From Algoriphagus terrigena DSM 22685 (GTDB lineage: Bacteria; Bacteroidota; Bacteroidia; Cytophagales; Cyclobacteriaceae), in contig NZ_AUBW01000005.1 in the NCBI RefSeq assembly GCF_000429445.1, positions 186,001 through 250,000 on the forward strand: a stretch of 64,000 bases of DNA, read 5' to 3'. The notes below the pieces were generated by a model that saw only the letters and a list, made by a program, of their open reading frames with translations, was not told where the DNA came from and did no database searches. Shown one piece after another: positions 1 through 7,632 of this stretch; position 1 is the stretch's first letter; every line of letters begins with the position of its first letter. A program made the position numbers and the translations under genes.

Positions 1-1474
1 ATTCCTCGATCAGTGGATACACGATGTAGACTTGCCGACCTTTTTTGATTTCCTCGCGGATAAATCCAAAGACCTTCAGTCGATCCTTATCGTAGCGATG
101 GACGGTCTGAATGGGCTTTCTTCCGGCCGGGAGTTCATCGATGACCGACACGTCCAGGTCCCCGTAGAGCGTCATGGCTAAAGTCCTGGGAATGGGCGTC
201 GCGGTCATGACCAGCACATGCGGAATATATTCCTCATTTTTCGCCCAGAGTTTTGCCCGCTGAGCTACCCCAAACCGGTGCTGCTCGTCCACGATGGCCA
301 AACCGAGGTTTTGGAACTGCACTACATCCTCCAGCAAGGCATGCGTCCCGATCAGGATTTTCAATTCCCCGTTGAGCAACTCCTCGTGGATGATCCTGCG
401 TGCGGACTTTTTCACCGAACCTGTCAGTAGCGCAATCTTTAGCCCCATCATGTCGGCATATTCCTTCAGCCCGGCATAGTGCTGGTTGGCCAATATCTCC
501 GTCGGCGCCATCAGGCAGGTCTGAGCGCCGGAACTGATTGCAATCAAGATGCAAATGAAGGCCACCATCGTCTTACCACTCCCTACATCACCCTGAATCA
601 GACGGTTCATCTGCTTGCCTGATTTCATGTCTGTAAAAGCCTCCCGGACCACCCGTTTCTGAGCATTGGTCAGCTCAAAAGGGATATGGTTTTTGTAAAA
701 GTCGGTCAGAAGTTCTGTGCTGCCGAGCACTTGTCCCCGCGACTTCTCCGTTCGGGTCACTTTCAACATCAACAGACGAAGTTGGAGGTAGAAAAACTCC
801 TCAAACTTCAGTCTTTTTCTTGCCCGATTGAGGAGGTTAGGGTCAGTCGGGAAATGAATCTGCCGGATCGACTCCGGTTTCCCTATCAGTTGATATTGCT
901 GGAGGATTTCCGGTGAAAGCGTCTCCGGGATCTGCGAATACACCTGGGGAACCAGCTGTTCGAGGATCTTAGAGATTCCCCTCGAATCCAGAAATTTAGC
1001 TCTGAGCTTTTCGGTTGTAGAATAGACCGGTTGAAAATTATTGCGGGTTTCGTTTGCGGCAGTCACCGGCTCCATCTCTGGATGGGCCATGCTCCATTTT
1101 CGCCCATATTGTGCAGGTTTACCCAAAAAGATGTAAGCCGCACCTGCCAAAATTTTTCGCTGAACCCATTGGATTCCTTTGAACCACGTCATCTCCATCT
1201 CCCCGGTATCGTCAAATACGTGTGCGACCAGACGTTTCTTTCCGCCCATACCGATGAGTTCGATCTTCTTGATTCTGGCGATGACTTGGACGGTTTCGAG
1301 CTCGTCGGAGAGTTCCCTCACCTTAAAAAACTTCGTGCGATCCTCGTATCGAAAGGGGTAGTGCTGCAGCATTTCCCCATAGGTGAAGATTTTCAGTTCC
1401 TTGTTTAGCAGTTCGCCTTTTTGTGGGCCGACGCCTTTGAGGTATTCGATTCGGGTATCAAAAATTCCGGACAA
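1..1474 (-). CDS. recG: ATP-dependent DNA helicase RecG (partial, C-terminus beyond window)
   Basis: RecG remodels stalled replication forks and branched recombination intermediates. Reading the minus strand from a TTG start at 1474 gives a protein beginning MSGIFDTRIEYLKGVGPQK, the usual RecG N-terminus with its helix-hairpin-helix-like GVGP, followed by the OB-fold wedge domain (about residues 50-160). The helicase part has Walker A GDVGSGKT at about residue 295 and the DEQHRFG box at about 395, both typical of RecG. About 491 residues are present and the last helicase domain runs off the left edge. No ATG lies between the upstream in-frame stop and this TTG, so TTG is the best start. It follows the APH-like gene on the same strand after a 77-bp gap. 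Confidence 0.96.
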   Translation of the reverse strand, partial: MSGIFDTRIEYLKGVGPQKGELLNKELKIFTYGEMLQHYPFRYEDRTKFFKVRELSDELETVQVIARIKKIELIGMGGKKRLVAHVFDDTGEMEMTWFKGIQWVQRKILAGAAYIFLGKPAQYGRKWSMAHPEMEPVTAANETRNNFQPVYSTTEKLRAKFLDSRGISKILEQLVPQVYSQIPETLSPEILQQYQLIGKPESIRQIHFPTDPNLLNRARKRLKFEEFFYLQLRLLMLKVTRTEKSRGQVLGSTELLTDFYKNHIPFELTNAQKRVVREAFTDMKSGKQMNRLIQGDVGSGKTMVAFICILIAISSGAQTCLMAPTEILANQHYAGLKEYADMMGLKIALLTGSVKKSARRIIHEELLNGELKILIGTHALLEDVVQFQNLGLAIVDEQHRFGVAQRAKLWAKNEEYIPHVLVMTATPIPRTLAMTLYGDLDVSVIDELPAGRKPIQTVHRYDKDRLKVFGFIREEIKKGRQVYIVYPLIEE

Positions 1475-1551
1475 GTGAGCTGAATTTTGGGAAAAGCAAA
1501 TTAACCCCCTAGGCGTTCAAAACCCAAGGATTTGAAACCAATTGTCGGAAA

Positions 1552-2622
1552 TCAAAACTGCAATCCGGTTACCTTCTCCCAGGTATTTTTTAGCAATTCC
1601 CTATTTTCCTGTTGACTTTGGAGGAAAATCATCTGGTTTTTAGCCCGATGGAAATTCTGTTCCGGGTAGGCTACCCGGTAGTAGATATTTCCCTCCAGGT
1701 GGTCAGTGAAAAAGCGAAGCCCCATGATCAGGGTCATGATTTCTCCTCCAAAAAGTACGGACTTCGCCTCTTCGGCGGTGGCGATTTCTTTGACACCTTC
1801 CCAATAGCCTTTCAGCAATTCTTCAAAAAGCTCCGGAATTTGATGAATTGCCTCCCATTGGGTAGAAGTCTCGGGCAGGCTGCATGCCACCGTTCTCGCC
1901 AAATCCCCAAAATCATACATCAAAAAGCCTCCCATCAGCGTGTCCAGATCGATCAATGCGTCGACTTTTTCCAGATTTTCTGAGAAAATGAGGTTGTTGA
2001 TCTTCGTATCGTTGTGGGTGACGCGAAGGGGAAGTCGGTCCAACTGGCTTAGATACCAGTCTACGAGATGCTCCTGACTGAGGTAAAAGTCCAAAACCTC
2101 GATTTCCGCTCTGCTGAGGCTATTTTTATCCTTGGATGCCAAGATCAGCTTTTCGAAGCGAAGATCCAGACGGTGAAAATTTGGAATGGTTTCCTGCATT
2201 TCGTCGCCGCTTACATCTTTGCCCCACGTTGCAAATTCACCATAAGCCAGTGCCGCCATGTACGCCTGATTGGAGTCGTTGACGTGCTGGAGCGTGGTTC
2301 CCTTCACAAAATCAAAAAGCCTGTACTTTTTCCCTTCGATTTCAGCTAGTCCGTTTCCGGAGTTATTGAGTATTGGAAGGGGAAGTAAAAAAGGCAGCGG
2401 ATGCGTCTTGGCATGTACACTCAGCAAAGAGAGATTATGGTCGATTCGCTCCGGGAAATTAAAAACTGCCTCATTAAAACCCTGCAGCACCCACTTATCT
2501 GTTCCGTTTTCTACCAACAACGTCTCGTGGATCAGGCCCTCGCCCAGAGGCTTGACGTTAAGCGTCTGGTTCTCAAGGATCGAGTAGGATTTGGAAAGTG
2601 CTGGAATCAAGTCTGAAATCAT
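1552..2622 (-). CDS. APH/choline-kinase-fold phosphotransferase, N-acetylhexosamine-kinase-like
   Basis: This is a cytoplasmic small-molecule kinase of the aminoglycoside phosphotransferase fold. The catalytic loop reads THNDTKINNLIF (HxDxxxxN type, about two thirds along) and the metal-binding box is IDLDT. The length of 356 residues fits NahK-type sugar 1-kinases and related anabolic or salvage kinases better than resistance enzymes. I chose the ATG at 2622 over the longer form from 2664 because MISDLIPAL is a natural N-terminus and a near-consensus -7 box (TATTTTCG) lies 4 bases upstream. It is divergent from a sodium:solute symporter, which suggests uptake and phosphorylation of the same sugar. 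That substrate link is inference; the fold assignment is firm. Confidence 0.75.
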   Translation of the reverse strand: MISDLIPALSKSYSILENQTLNVKPLGEGLIHETLLVENGTDKWVLQGFNEAVFNFPERIDHNLSLLSVHAKTHPLPFLLPLPILNNSGNGLAEIEGKKYRLFDFVKGTTLQHVNDSNQAYMAALAYGEFATWGKDVSGDEMQETIPNFHRLDLRFEKLILASKDKNSLSRAEIEVLDFYLSQEHLVDWYLSQLDRLPLRVTHNDTKINNLIFSENLEKVDALIDLDTLMGGFLMYDFGDLARTVACSLPETSTQWEAIHQIPELFEELLKGYWEGVKEIATAEEAKSVLFGGEIMTLIMGLRFFTDHLEGNIYYRVAYPEQNFHRAKNQMIFLQSQQENRELLKNTWEKVTGLQF

Positions 2623-2707
2623 TTTGCGAAAATAGGGAAGAAATGCACACAAAAAATTCCCCACACTGAGGGATGATTAGCTTAGGGCATTCCATCTGGC
2701 TAATAAA

Positions 2708-2793
2708 AAGCAAATTGTAGCCAGATGAAAATAAAATTTGCTTCCTTTTGTTTTTGCCAAAAGCAAAAGGCTCCCGAAAGACCATTTATGGTC
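2708..2793. repeat. Three consecutive inverted repeats in a divergent promoter region
   Basis: The 255-bp region between the kinase and the symporter holds three adjacent inverted repeats. The first pairs AAGCAAATT (2708-2716) with AATTTGCTT (2735-2743). The second is a 12-bp stem with a 3-base loop from 2744 to 2770 (CCTTTTG...CAAAAGG). The third is GACCAT-TT-ATGGTC at 2780-2793. They could be regulator operators or transcript hairpins. Confidence 0.7.
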
Positions 2794-2877
2794 GTTATTT
2801 TTAAAAAAAATTAAAGAAGACTTCATTCGATAGAAAAAAAAATTGTTAATTGTCCGCCGATTTAAAGCCAAAACCCT

Positions 2878-4653
2878 ATGAATGTAACCGCCTTGGATTG
2901 GGGCATCATTGCAGCCTTCTTCGTGATCTCCCTTCTCATTGGATTGTTTTCTGCCAAGTCCGCCGGAAGCTCGGCCAAAGAATTTTTCCTCTCCGGCAGA
3001 AATATGCCTTGGTGGCTTCTGGGCGTATCCATGGTGGCTACTACCTTCTCTGCTGACACCCCAAATCTGGTCACGGACATCGTCCGCAAAAACGGTGTCG
3101 CCGGCAACTGGGCCTGGTGGGCGTTTTTGCTTACCGGTATGCTGACTGTCTTTGTCTATGCCAAACTCTGGAGGAGATCAGAAGCCACGACAGACTTGGA
3201 GTTCTACGAAATGCGCTATTCCGGCAAGGGAGCGGCATTTTTGAGAGCTTTCCGCGCAATTTATTTGGGGGTATTCTTCAACGTCGTCATCATGGCGACG
3301 GTATCGCTCGCAGCTATCAAGATCGGAGCCGTGATGCTTGGACTGTCTCCCTACCAGACGCTCCTGATCGCCTCTATTGTGACGGTGGTTTACAGCTCTT
3401 TAGGCGGATTAAAAGGCGTATTGTTGACTGACTTTTTTCAGTTCTTTATTGCCATGATCGGCTCATTTGGAGCTGCATACTATATCCTTGATCTTCCCGA
3501 AATTGGCTCCTTGAGCAACCTGCTTTCACATGAGGTCGTCGCCACGAAGTTGGATTTTCTTCCTGATTTCAGCGATCCCAATATGTATATCCCGCTTTTT
3601 ATCATGCCAATCGCCATCCAGTGGTGGGCGACCTGGTATCCCGGTGCAGAGCCAGGAGGAGGCGGATACATCGCCCAGCGGATGCTTTCTGCGAAAGATG
3701 AAAAAAATGCGATCGGTGCGACCTTGTTTTTCAACATCGCTCACTATGCGCTTAGACCTTGGCCGTGGATTTTGATTGCCTTGGCATCCTTGGTGATTTT
3801 CCCTCAAATATCTGATCTTCAGGCAGCGTTCCCGAACATCCCCGTGGATAAGTTGGGGGATGACTTGGCCTATCCAGCAATGCTGACCTTTTTGCCAACA
3901 GGACTAGTCGGTATCGTATTGGCATCCTTGATCGCCGCCGTGATGTCCACCCTTTCGACTCACCTCAACTGGGGATCGAGCTACATTGTGAATGATTTCT
4001 ACCTGAGATTTGTAAAACCTGAGGCTACAGATAAGCAGCTGGTGGCAGTGGGACGGATCTCCACCGTGGGTTTGATGGTGCTATCTGCAGTACTGGCATT
4101 GGCACTTTCGTCCGCCTTGGATGCTTTTAACATCTTGCTTCAGATCGGCGCAGGCACAGGCTTGATCTTTATTCTTCGCTGGTTTTGGTGGAGAATCAAC
4201 GCCTACACGGAGATCTCCGCTATGGCGATTTCCTTTGTGGTTGCAATCTTTTTTGAGGTGATCAACCCTAAAGTCGGTTGGATTGCAATCCCCGAAAATC
4301 AGATGTATTTGAAATTGGTGTATTCCGTTTCGATTACCACGATTGGCTGGTTACTGGTTACTTTCCTGACCGCTCCTGAGAAGGACGAAGTGCTCCTTTC
4401 TTTCTACCGAAAAGTAACTCCGGCAGCATTTGGCTGGAAAAAAGTTCTGGATCGTTATCCTGCGGAAAAGCAGGAACAAGGAGCGCTGCCGAAGGAAATC
4501 GGATTGATGCTGGTAGGAACGGTGATGGTTTACGCCGCACTTTTCTCCACCGGATTCTACATCTACGGAAACGCGGTCGCGGGTACCATCGCGGCGGTCA
4601 TCGCACTCGCAGGCGGAGGGATCATCCTCAAAGCTTGGAAGAACTTGCATTAA
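2878..4653 (+). CDS. Sodium:solute symporter family (SSS) transporter
   Basis: This inner-membrane protein of 591 residues belongs to the solute:sodium symporter family, which couples sodium entry to uptake of sugars, amino acids or related solutes. Many hydrophobic segments run through the whole length. The N-terminal segment has the family signature with AKEFFLSGRNMPWW (about residues 35-48) and the conserved GLKGVLLTDFFQ stretch near 180. An aromatic- and glycine-rich loop (WWATWYPGAEPGGGG, about 250-265) marks a Bacteroidota-rich subgroup. The neighbouring APH-like kinase hints at a sugar or amino-sugar substrate. Substrate cannot be told from the sequence. The gene converges on the App1 gene across a strong hairpin. 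Confidence 0.85.
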   Translation: MNVTALDWGIIAAFFVISLLIGLFSAKSAGSSAKEFFLSGRNMPWWLLGVSMVATTFSADTPNLVTDIVRKNGVAGNWAWWAFLLTGMLTVFVYAKLWRRSEATTDLEFYEMRYSGKGAAFLRAFRAIYLGVFFNVVIMATVSLAAIKIGAVMLGLSPYQTLLIASIVTVVYSSLGGLKGVLLTDFFQFFIAMIGSFGAAYYILDLPEIGSLSNLLSHEVVATKLDFLPDFSDPNMYIPLFIMPIAIQWWATWYPGAEPGGGGYIAQRMLSAKDEKNAIGATLFFNIAHYALRPWPWILIALASLVIFPQISDLQAAFPNIPVDKLGDDLAYPAMLTFLPTGLVGIVLASLIAAVMSTLSTHLNWGSSYIVNDFYLRFVKPEATDKQLVAVGRISTVGLMVLSAVLALALSSALDAFNILLQIGAGTGLIFILRWFWWRINAYTEISAMAISFVVAIFFEVINPKVGWIAIPENQMYLKLVYSVSITTIGWLLVTFLTAPEKDEVLLSFYRKVTPAAFGWKKVLDRYPAEKQEQGALPKEIGLMLVGTVMVYAALFSTGFYIYGNAVAGTIAAVIALAGGGIILKAWKNLH

Positions 4654-4685
4654 TTTGCACGGAATCGCGGAGTCGCTATTTCTCC

Positions 4686-4735
4686 GAAATACAAAATCCT
4701 GTCCCGAGTTAACCCGGGGCAGGATTTTGTATTTC
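4686..4735. terminator. Long bidirectional terminator-like hairpin
   Basis: A 21-bp stem with a single G-U pair (4686-4706 with 4715-4735) encloses an 8-base loop containing GTTAAC. The stem foot is A/T rich on both sides, so it can serve both convergent genes, the symporter (plus) and the App1 phosphatase (minus). Confidence 0.8.
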
Positions 4736-4812
4736 CGGCCTTTGGGTCACGGCCAGAATGCCAGGCTTTGGTCAGAAAAAATGAAGATTTACTTCACCGG
4801 TCAGCCTTTCCG

Positions 4813-5943
4813 TTACCCTTCTGCGTTTTCATCCTCTCGTTTCTGGGCTTCGATCTTAGGTTTGTCACTGGTTAAAATCCATCCTTTGGACAGCGCATGT
4901 GCCGCAGCTTCCGTGGTGTCAGCAACCAAAATCAGCTCCACGTCGCTCTTTAGGTATTCGGTGGCCAAAGCTGACAAGTCGGCGCCGGACACATCCCGGA
5001 TATAAACAGCCAGAATTCTGCCGGGATATTTTTGAGTGATCTCAAGGTAAATCTGCGGATCTTCCTGTCCGCTGTCTCCGAAAAGGATAAACCGCAAATC
5101 CCGACACACTTCCAGGATCTGCTCGATTTGCTTCAGCTTATGATCGCGGTGCGAGCCGGCAATGAGCTGATCTCTCGACAACCCCAAATCCCGAAGCATC
5201 AACGGACCTTTGGGAATCTGATGCGCATCGAGAAATTCCATCAGAAAATCATAGATATTCCAGGGGCTACTCGACACATAAAAAATCGGATTGCTCGGGA
5301 CGTGATCACTTCCTTTGCGGAGCGCATCGTAAAATTCCGACACTCCGGCAAAAGGGATACGTGTATGGGCATTTTGCGTGAAAGTCACCTTCAGCATCTC
5401 CCAAAGTCGCGCGGCACCCGTAGTCAGGATCGTGTCATCAATGTCGGAAATGATCCCGTAGTCGGCATTTGGCGCCGGAAAATACACCTCTCCAAGTGCT
5501 ACCACCTCAGTCGCCCGGCCCAATAGATCGTGAAGCAATCTTAATCGAACCGGATGCCAGCCTTCGGGAATTTCGGCTACACCGACCTGTAGTTTAATCT
5601 CAAAATAGCCCTCTTCGTCTGTCGTAACTTGGATCGATTTCCCTTGAAATTCCGCCTCCACATCAACGCCGGGAAATACGATCGTGAAAAACCTTCTCCG
5701 CATCTTGTCGAAATTTCTCCAAAATCGGTCGTCTGGAGTTGAAGCCTGGATATTCCTATCTGCCAAAACTCTTCCTGCCAGGTAGAGCTCCTTGCCGTTA
5801 CCATAGCCGGCGTAGGGCTGGATCATGACTTTTTTCACAAAGCCAACCTTGACCCAAAACCAAAGCTTCAGCTTAGAAACTTGTCGCTTGACAAAATAGA
5901 GCGCTGGAAGAATCCGGAACCCAGAAGGCTTTGATGAGGTCAT
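4813..5943 (-). CDS. App1-family phosphatidate phosphatase-like protein (DUF2183)
   Basis: The protein of 376 residues carries the App1 conserved phosphatase domain. The HAD-like nucleophile motif is SDIDDTILTT (about residue 168), followed by FYVSSSPWN (about 235) and a terminal acidic motif LFGDSGQEDP (about 295), which together give the DxDxT and GDSGxxD signature of this family. In yeast, App1 dephosphorylates phosphatidate to diacylglycerol; bacterial substrates are not established. The N-terminal 150 residues form a beta-rich domain seen in bacterial homologues. The start ATG is 4 bases from a TATTTTG box (5948-5954), a very short leader. It stands alone between convergent and same-strand genes. 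Confidence 0.8.
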   Translation of the reverse strand: MTSSKPSGFRILPALYFVKRQVSKLKLWFWVKVGFVKKVMIQPYAGYGNGKELYLAGRVLADRNIQASTPDDRFWRNFDKMRRRFFTIVFPGVDVEAEFQGKSIQVTTDEEGYFEIKLQVGVAEIPEGWHPVRLRLLHDLLGRATEVVALGEVYFPAPNADYGIISDIDDTILTTGAARLWEMLKVTFTQNAHTRIPFAGVSEFYDALRKGSDHVPSNPIFYVSSSPWNIYDFLMEFLDAHQIPKGPLMLRDLGLSRDQLIAGSHRDHKLKQIEQILEVCRDLRFILFGDSGQEDPQIYLEITQKYPGRILAVYIRDVSGADLSALATEYLKSDVELILVADTTEAAAHALSKGWILTSDKPKIEAQKREDENAEG

Positions 5944-6001
5944 GGGGCAAAATAGGGCTTTCCTTTCAACGATAAAAAGCTAAATCCCTCTACGGCGTCC
6001 T

Positions 6002-6946
6002 TTAAAACGGCAATTTGCCCAGATCCACATTGCCTCCGGAAAAGACGATACCCACCTTTTTTCCGGCAAATCTTTCCTTGCTGGCCAACAGCGCCGCAAG
6101 AGGAACGGCTCCCGAAGGCTCGATCACAAGTTTCATCCGCTCAAAGACCAGACGCATCGCCTCGATAATCTGCGGATCCGTTGCCAATAGGATATCCTTC
6201 ACATGCTTTTGAATCACCGCAAAGGGCAGCTTTCCCAAACTCGTCAACAGCCCGTCCGCGATCGTATTTGTAGAGGTATTTGGAATGATCGAACCCTCGT
6301 GAAATGACCGAAAGGCGTCGTCCGCACCGGTCGGTTCGCCTGCAATGACTTGGATCTGCGGATTCATGTAATGAACAAGCAGCGCCGTCCCTGCCAACAG
6401 TCCGCCACCGCCCACAGGAGCCATGACTACGTCGAGATCAGGCTGATCTTCGAGCAGCTCCAGCGCGCAAGTCGCCTGACCTTCGATCACATCGAGGTAG
6501 TCAAAGGGCGGGATAAAAGTAGCTCCTGTTCGCTCCACAACTGCTTCCAGTGTGGTTTCCCGGGCTTGAAGTGTGGGTTCGCATTCGATGATCTCTCCGC
6601 CGTAGCCTTTGACAGCTTTCTTCTTGATCTCCGGAGCATTGGAGGGCATGACGATGTAGGATGGGATTCCGGCGACGCTTGCCGCTCTCGCCAACGCTGC
6701 GGCATGGTTGCCAGAACTGTGAGTGGCCACTCCGTTTGCTCGTTGTTCCAACGAAAGTTTCATCACTGCATTGGCAGCTCCCCGGGCTTTGAAAGCGCCA
6801 ACTTTCTGGAAGTTTTCACACTTAAAAAAAAGCTCGCAACCGGCGATTTCGTTGATCGCCGAGGAAGTCAGGACGGGGGTGCGGTGGATAAAAGGCTGGA
6901 TGCGGGCGTGCGCCGCTTGGATATCGGAAAGGGTCGGCAAATTCAT
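6002..6946 (-). CDS. Threonine/serine dehydratase (PLP fold type II)
   Basis: This cytoplasmic PLP enzyme most likely deaminates L-threonine to 2-oxobutanoate and/or L-serine to pyruvate. The PLP lysine is K53 in GAFKARGA, the substrate-carboxylate loop is SSGNHAAA (about 77-84) and the phosphate-binding glycine loop is GGGGLL (about 178). At 314 residues it has no C-terminal ACT regulatory domain, so it resembles catabolic threonine dehydratases and serine racemases and not the feedback-controlled IlvA. Racemase activity remains possible and cannot be separated by motif. A TATCTTTA box lies a few bases before the start. It is followed on the same strand by the App1 gene and preceded by the deformylase-like gene. 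Confidence 0.85.
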   Translation of the reverse strand: MNLPTLSDIQAAHARIQPFIHRTPVLTSSAINEIAGCELFFKCENFQKVGAFKARGAANAVMKLSLEQRANGVATHSSGNHAAALARAASVAGIPSYIVMPSNAPEIKKKAVKGYGGEIIECEPTLQARETTLEAVVERTGATFIPPFDYLDVIEGQATCALELLEDQPDLDVVMAPVGGGGLLAGTALLVHYMNPQIQVIAGEPTGADDAFRSFHEGSIIPNTSTNTIADGLLTSLGKLPFAVIQKHVKDILLATDPQIIEAMRLVFERMKLVIEPSGAVPLAALLASKERFAGKKVGIVFSGGNVDLGKLPF

Positions 6947-7071
6947 GGGCTAAAGATAGGATTTCAGCTATTCTGTAAAAATCGTTTTCCGTTGACCGGG
7001 GGAACTCTGATTTGCGCCAATCTCCCGGAATCCTATCGAGTCCAGCTTCTGGAAAAGCCGGACAACTCAAG

Positions 7072-7557
7072 CTACCCTTTCCACCGAAACGACTTTTCAT
7101 CGATCGCCCGCATCGTACATAGTATGCCGTCTAGGTGATCGTATTCATGCTGAATCAGTTCGGAAAGAGCACCTTCTACCGTCCAGCTTTTCTTTTGCCA
7201 ATTTTCATCAAAGTAGTCCAAAGTCAGGGATTGATGCCTTTTTACTTTCACTAGTAGATTCGGAAAGCTCATACAGTCGTCCCACAGCTCAAACTGTTCG
7301 CCGCTCAAGGCTTTCAGTTCTGGATTCAGAATTACATAAGGCCGGTCCAGATTGAGGTAAAACATCCGCTTCATAATTCCCAGCTGCGGTGCGGCGATTC
7401 CTCTGCCAAATCCATAGACCCGGCGGATATCTTCCATCGCTTCATGGAGCTGCTGGGTCCATCCCGGCACCAGCGAAAGTTCGGCCTCCAGAACCGGCTC
7501 ACAGACTTCATAGAGCCTCGGATCGCCGAGTTTCAGGATATCGTGGATGGTTTTCAT
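7072..7557 (-). CDS. Peptide deformylase family protein
   Basis: Peptide deformylases remove the N-formyl group from nascent proteins using a metal ion. All three family motifs are present in the 161 residues: GRGIAAPQLG (about 51-60, motif GxGxAAPQ), DDCMSF with the metal-ligand cysteine C95 (usual form EGCLS), and QHEYDHLDG with H137, E138 and H141. The second motif departs from the consensus by having Asp-Asp-Cys-Met-Ser, and the protein is shorter than most Def proteins. It may be a second, divergent deformylase, with the housekeeping copy elsewhere. Metal ligands are intact, so catalysis is plausible. Confidence 0.75.
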   Translation of the reverse strand: MKTIHDILKLGDPRLYEVCEPVLEAELSLVPGWTQQLHEAMEDIRRVYGFGRGIAAPQLGIMKRMFYLNLDRPYVILNPELKALSGEQFELWDDCMSFPNLLVKVKRHQSLTLDYFDENWQKKSWTVEGALSELIQHEYDHLDGILCTMRAIDEKSFRWKG

Positions 7558-7620
7558 GGACGGAAGTTAATATTTCCGCTAAAGAACAAAAGCTAACAAG
7601 TTTAAAGGCTGGGTTTTCCC

Positions 7621-7628
7621 TACTTTTG
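7621..7628 (+). promoter_or_regulatory. Bacteroidota -7 box (TACTTTTG) for the ABC-F gene
   Basis: TACTTTTG matches the Bacteroidota housekeeping -7 consensus TAnnTTTG. It ends only 4 bases before the ATG at 7633, so the transcript is probably leaderless or nearly so. Confidence 0.6.
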
Positions 7629-7632
7629 CGGC

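Noticed and set aside
5032..5526. 164-residue open frame on the plus strand
   Set aside because: Antisense to the App1-family gene, which has clear catalytic motifs; no start signal or family match.
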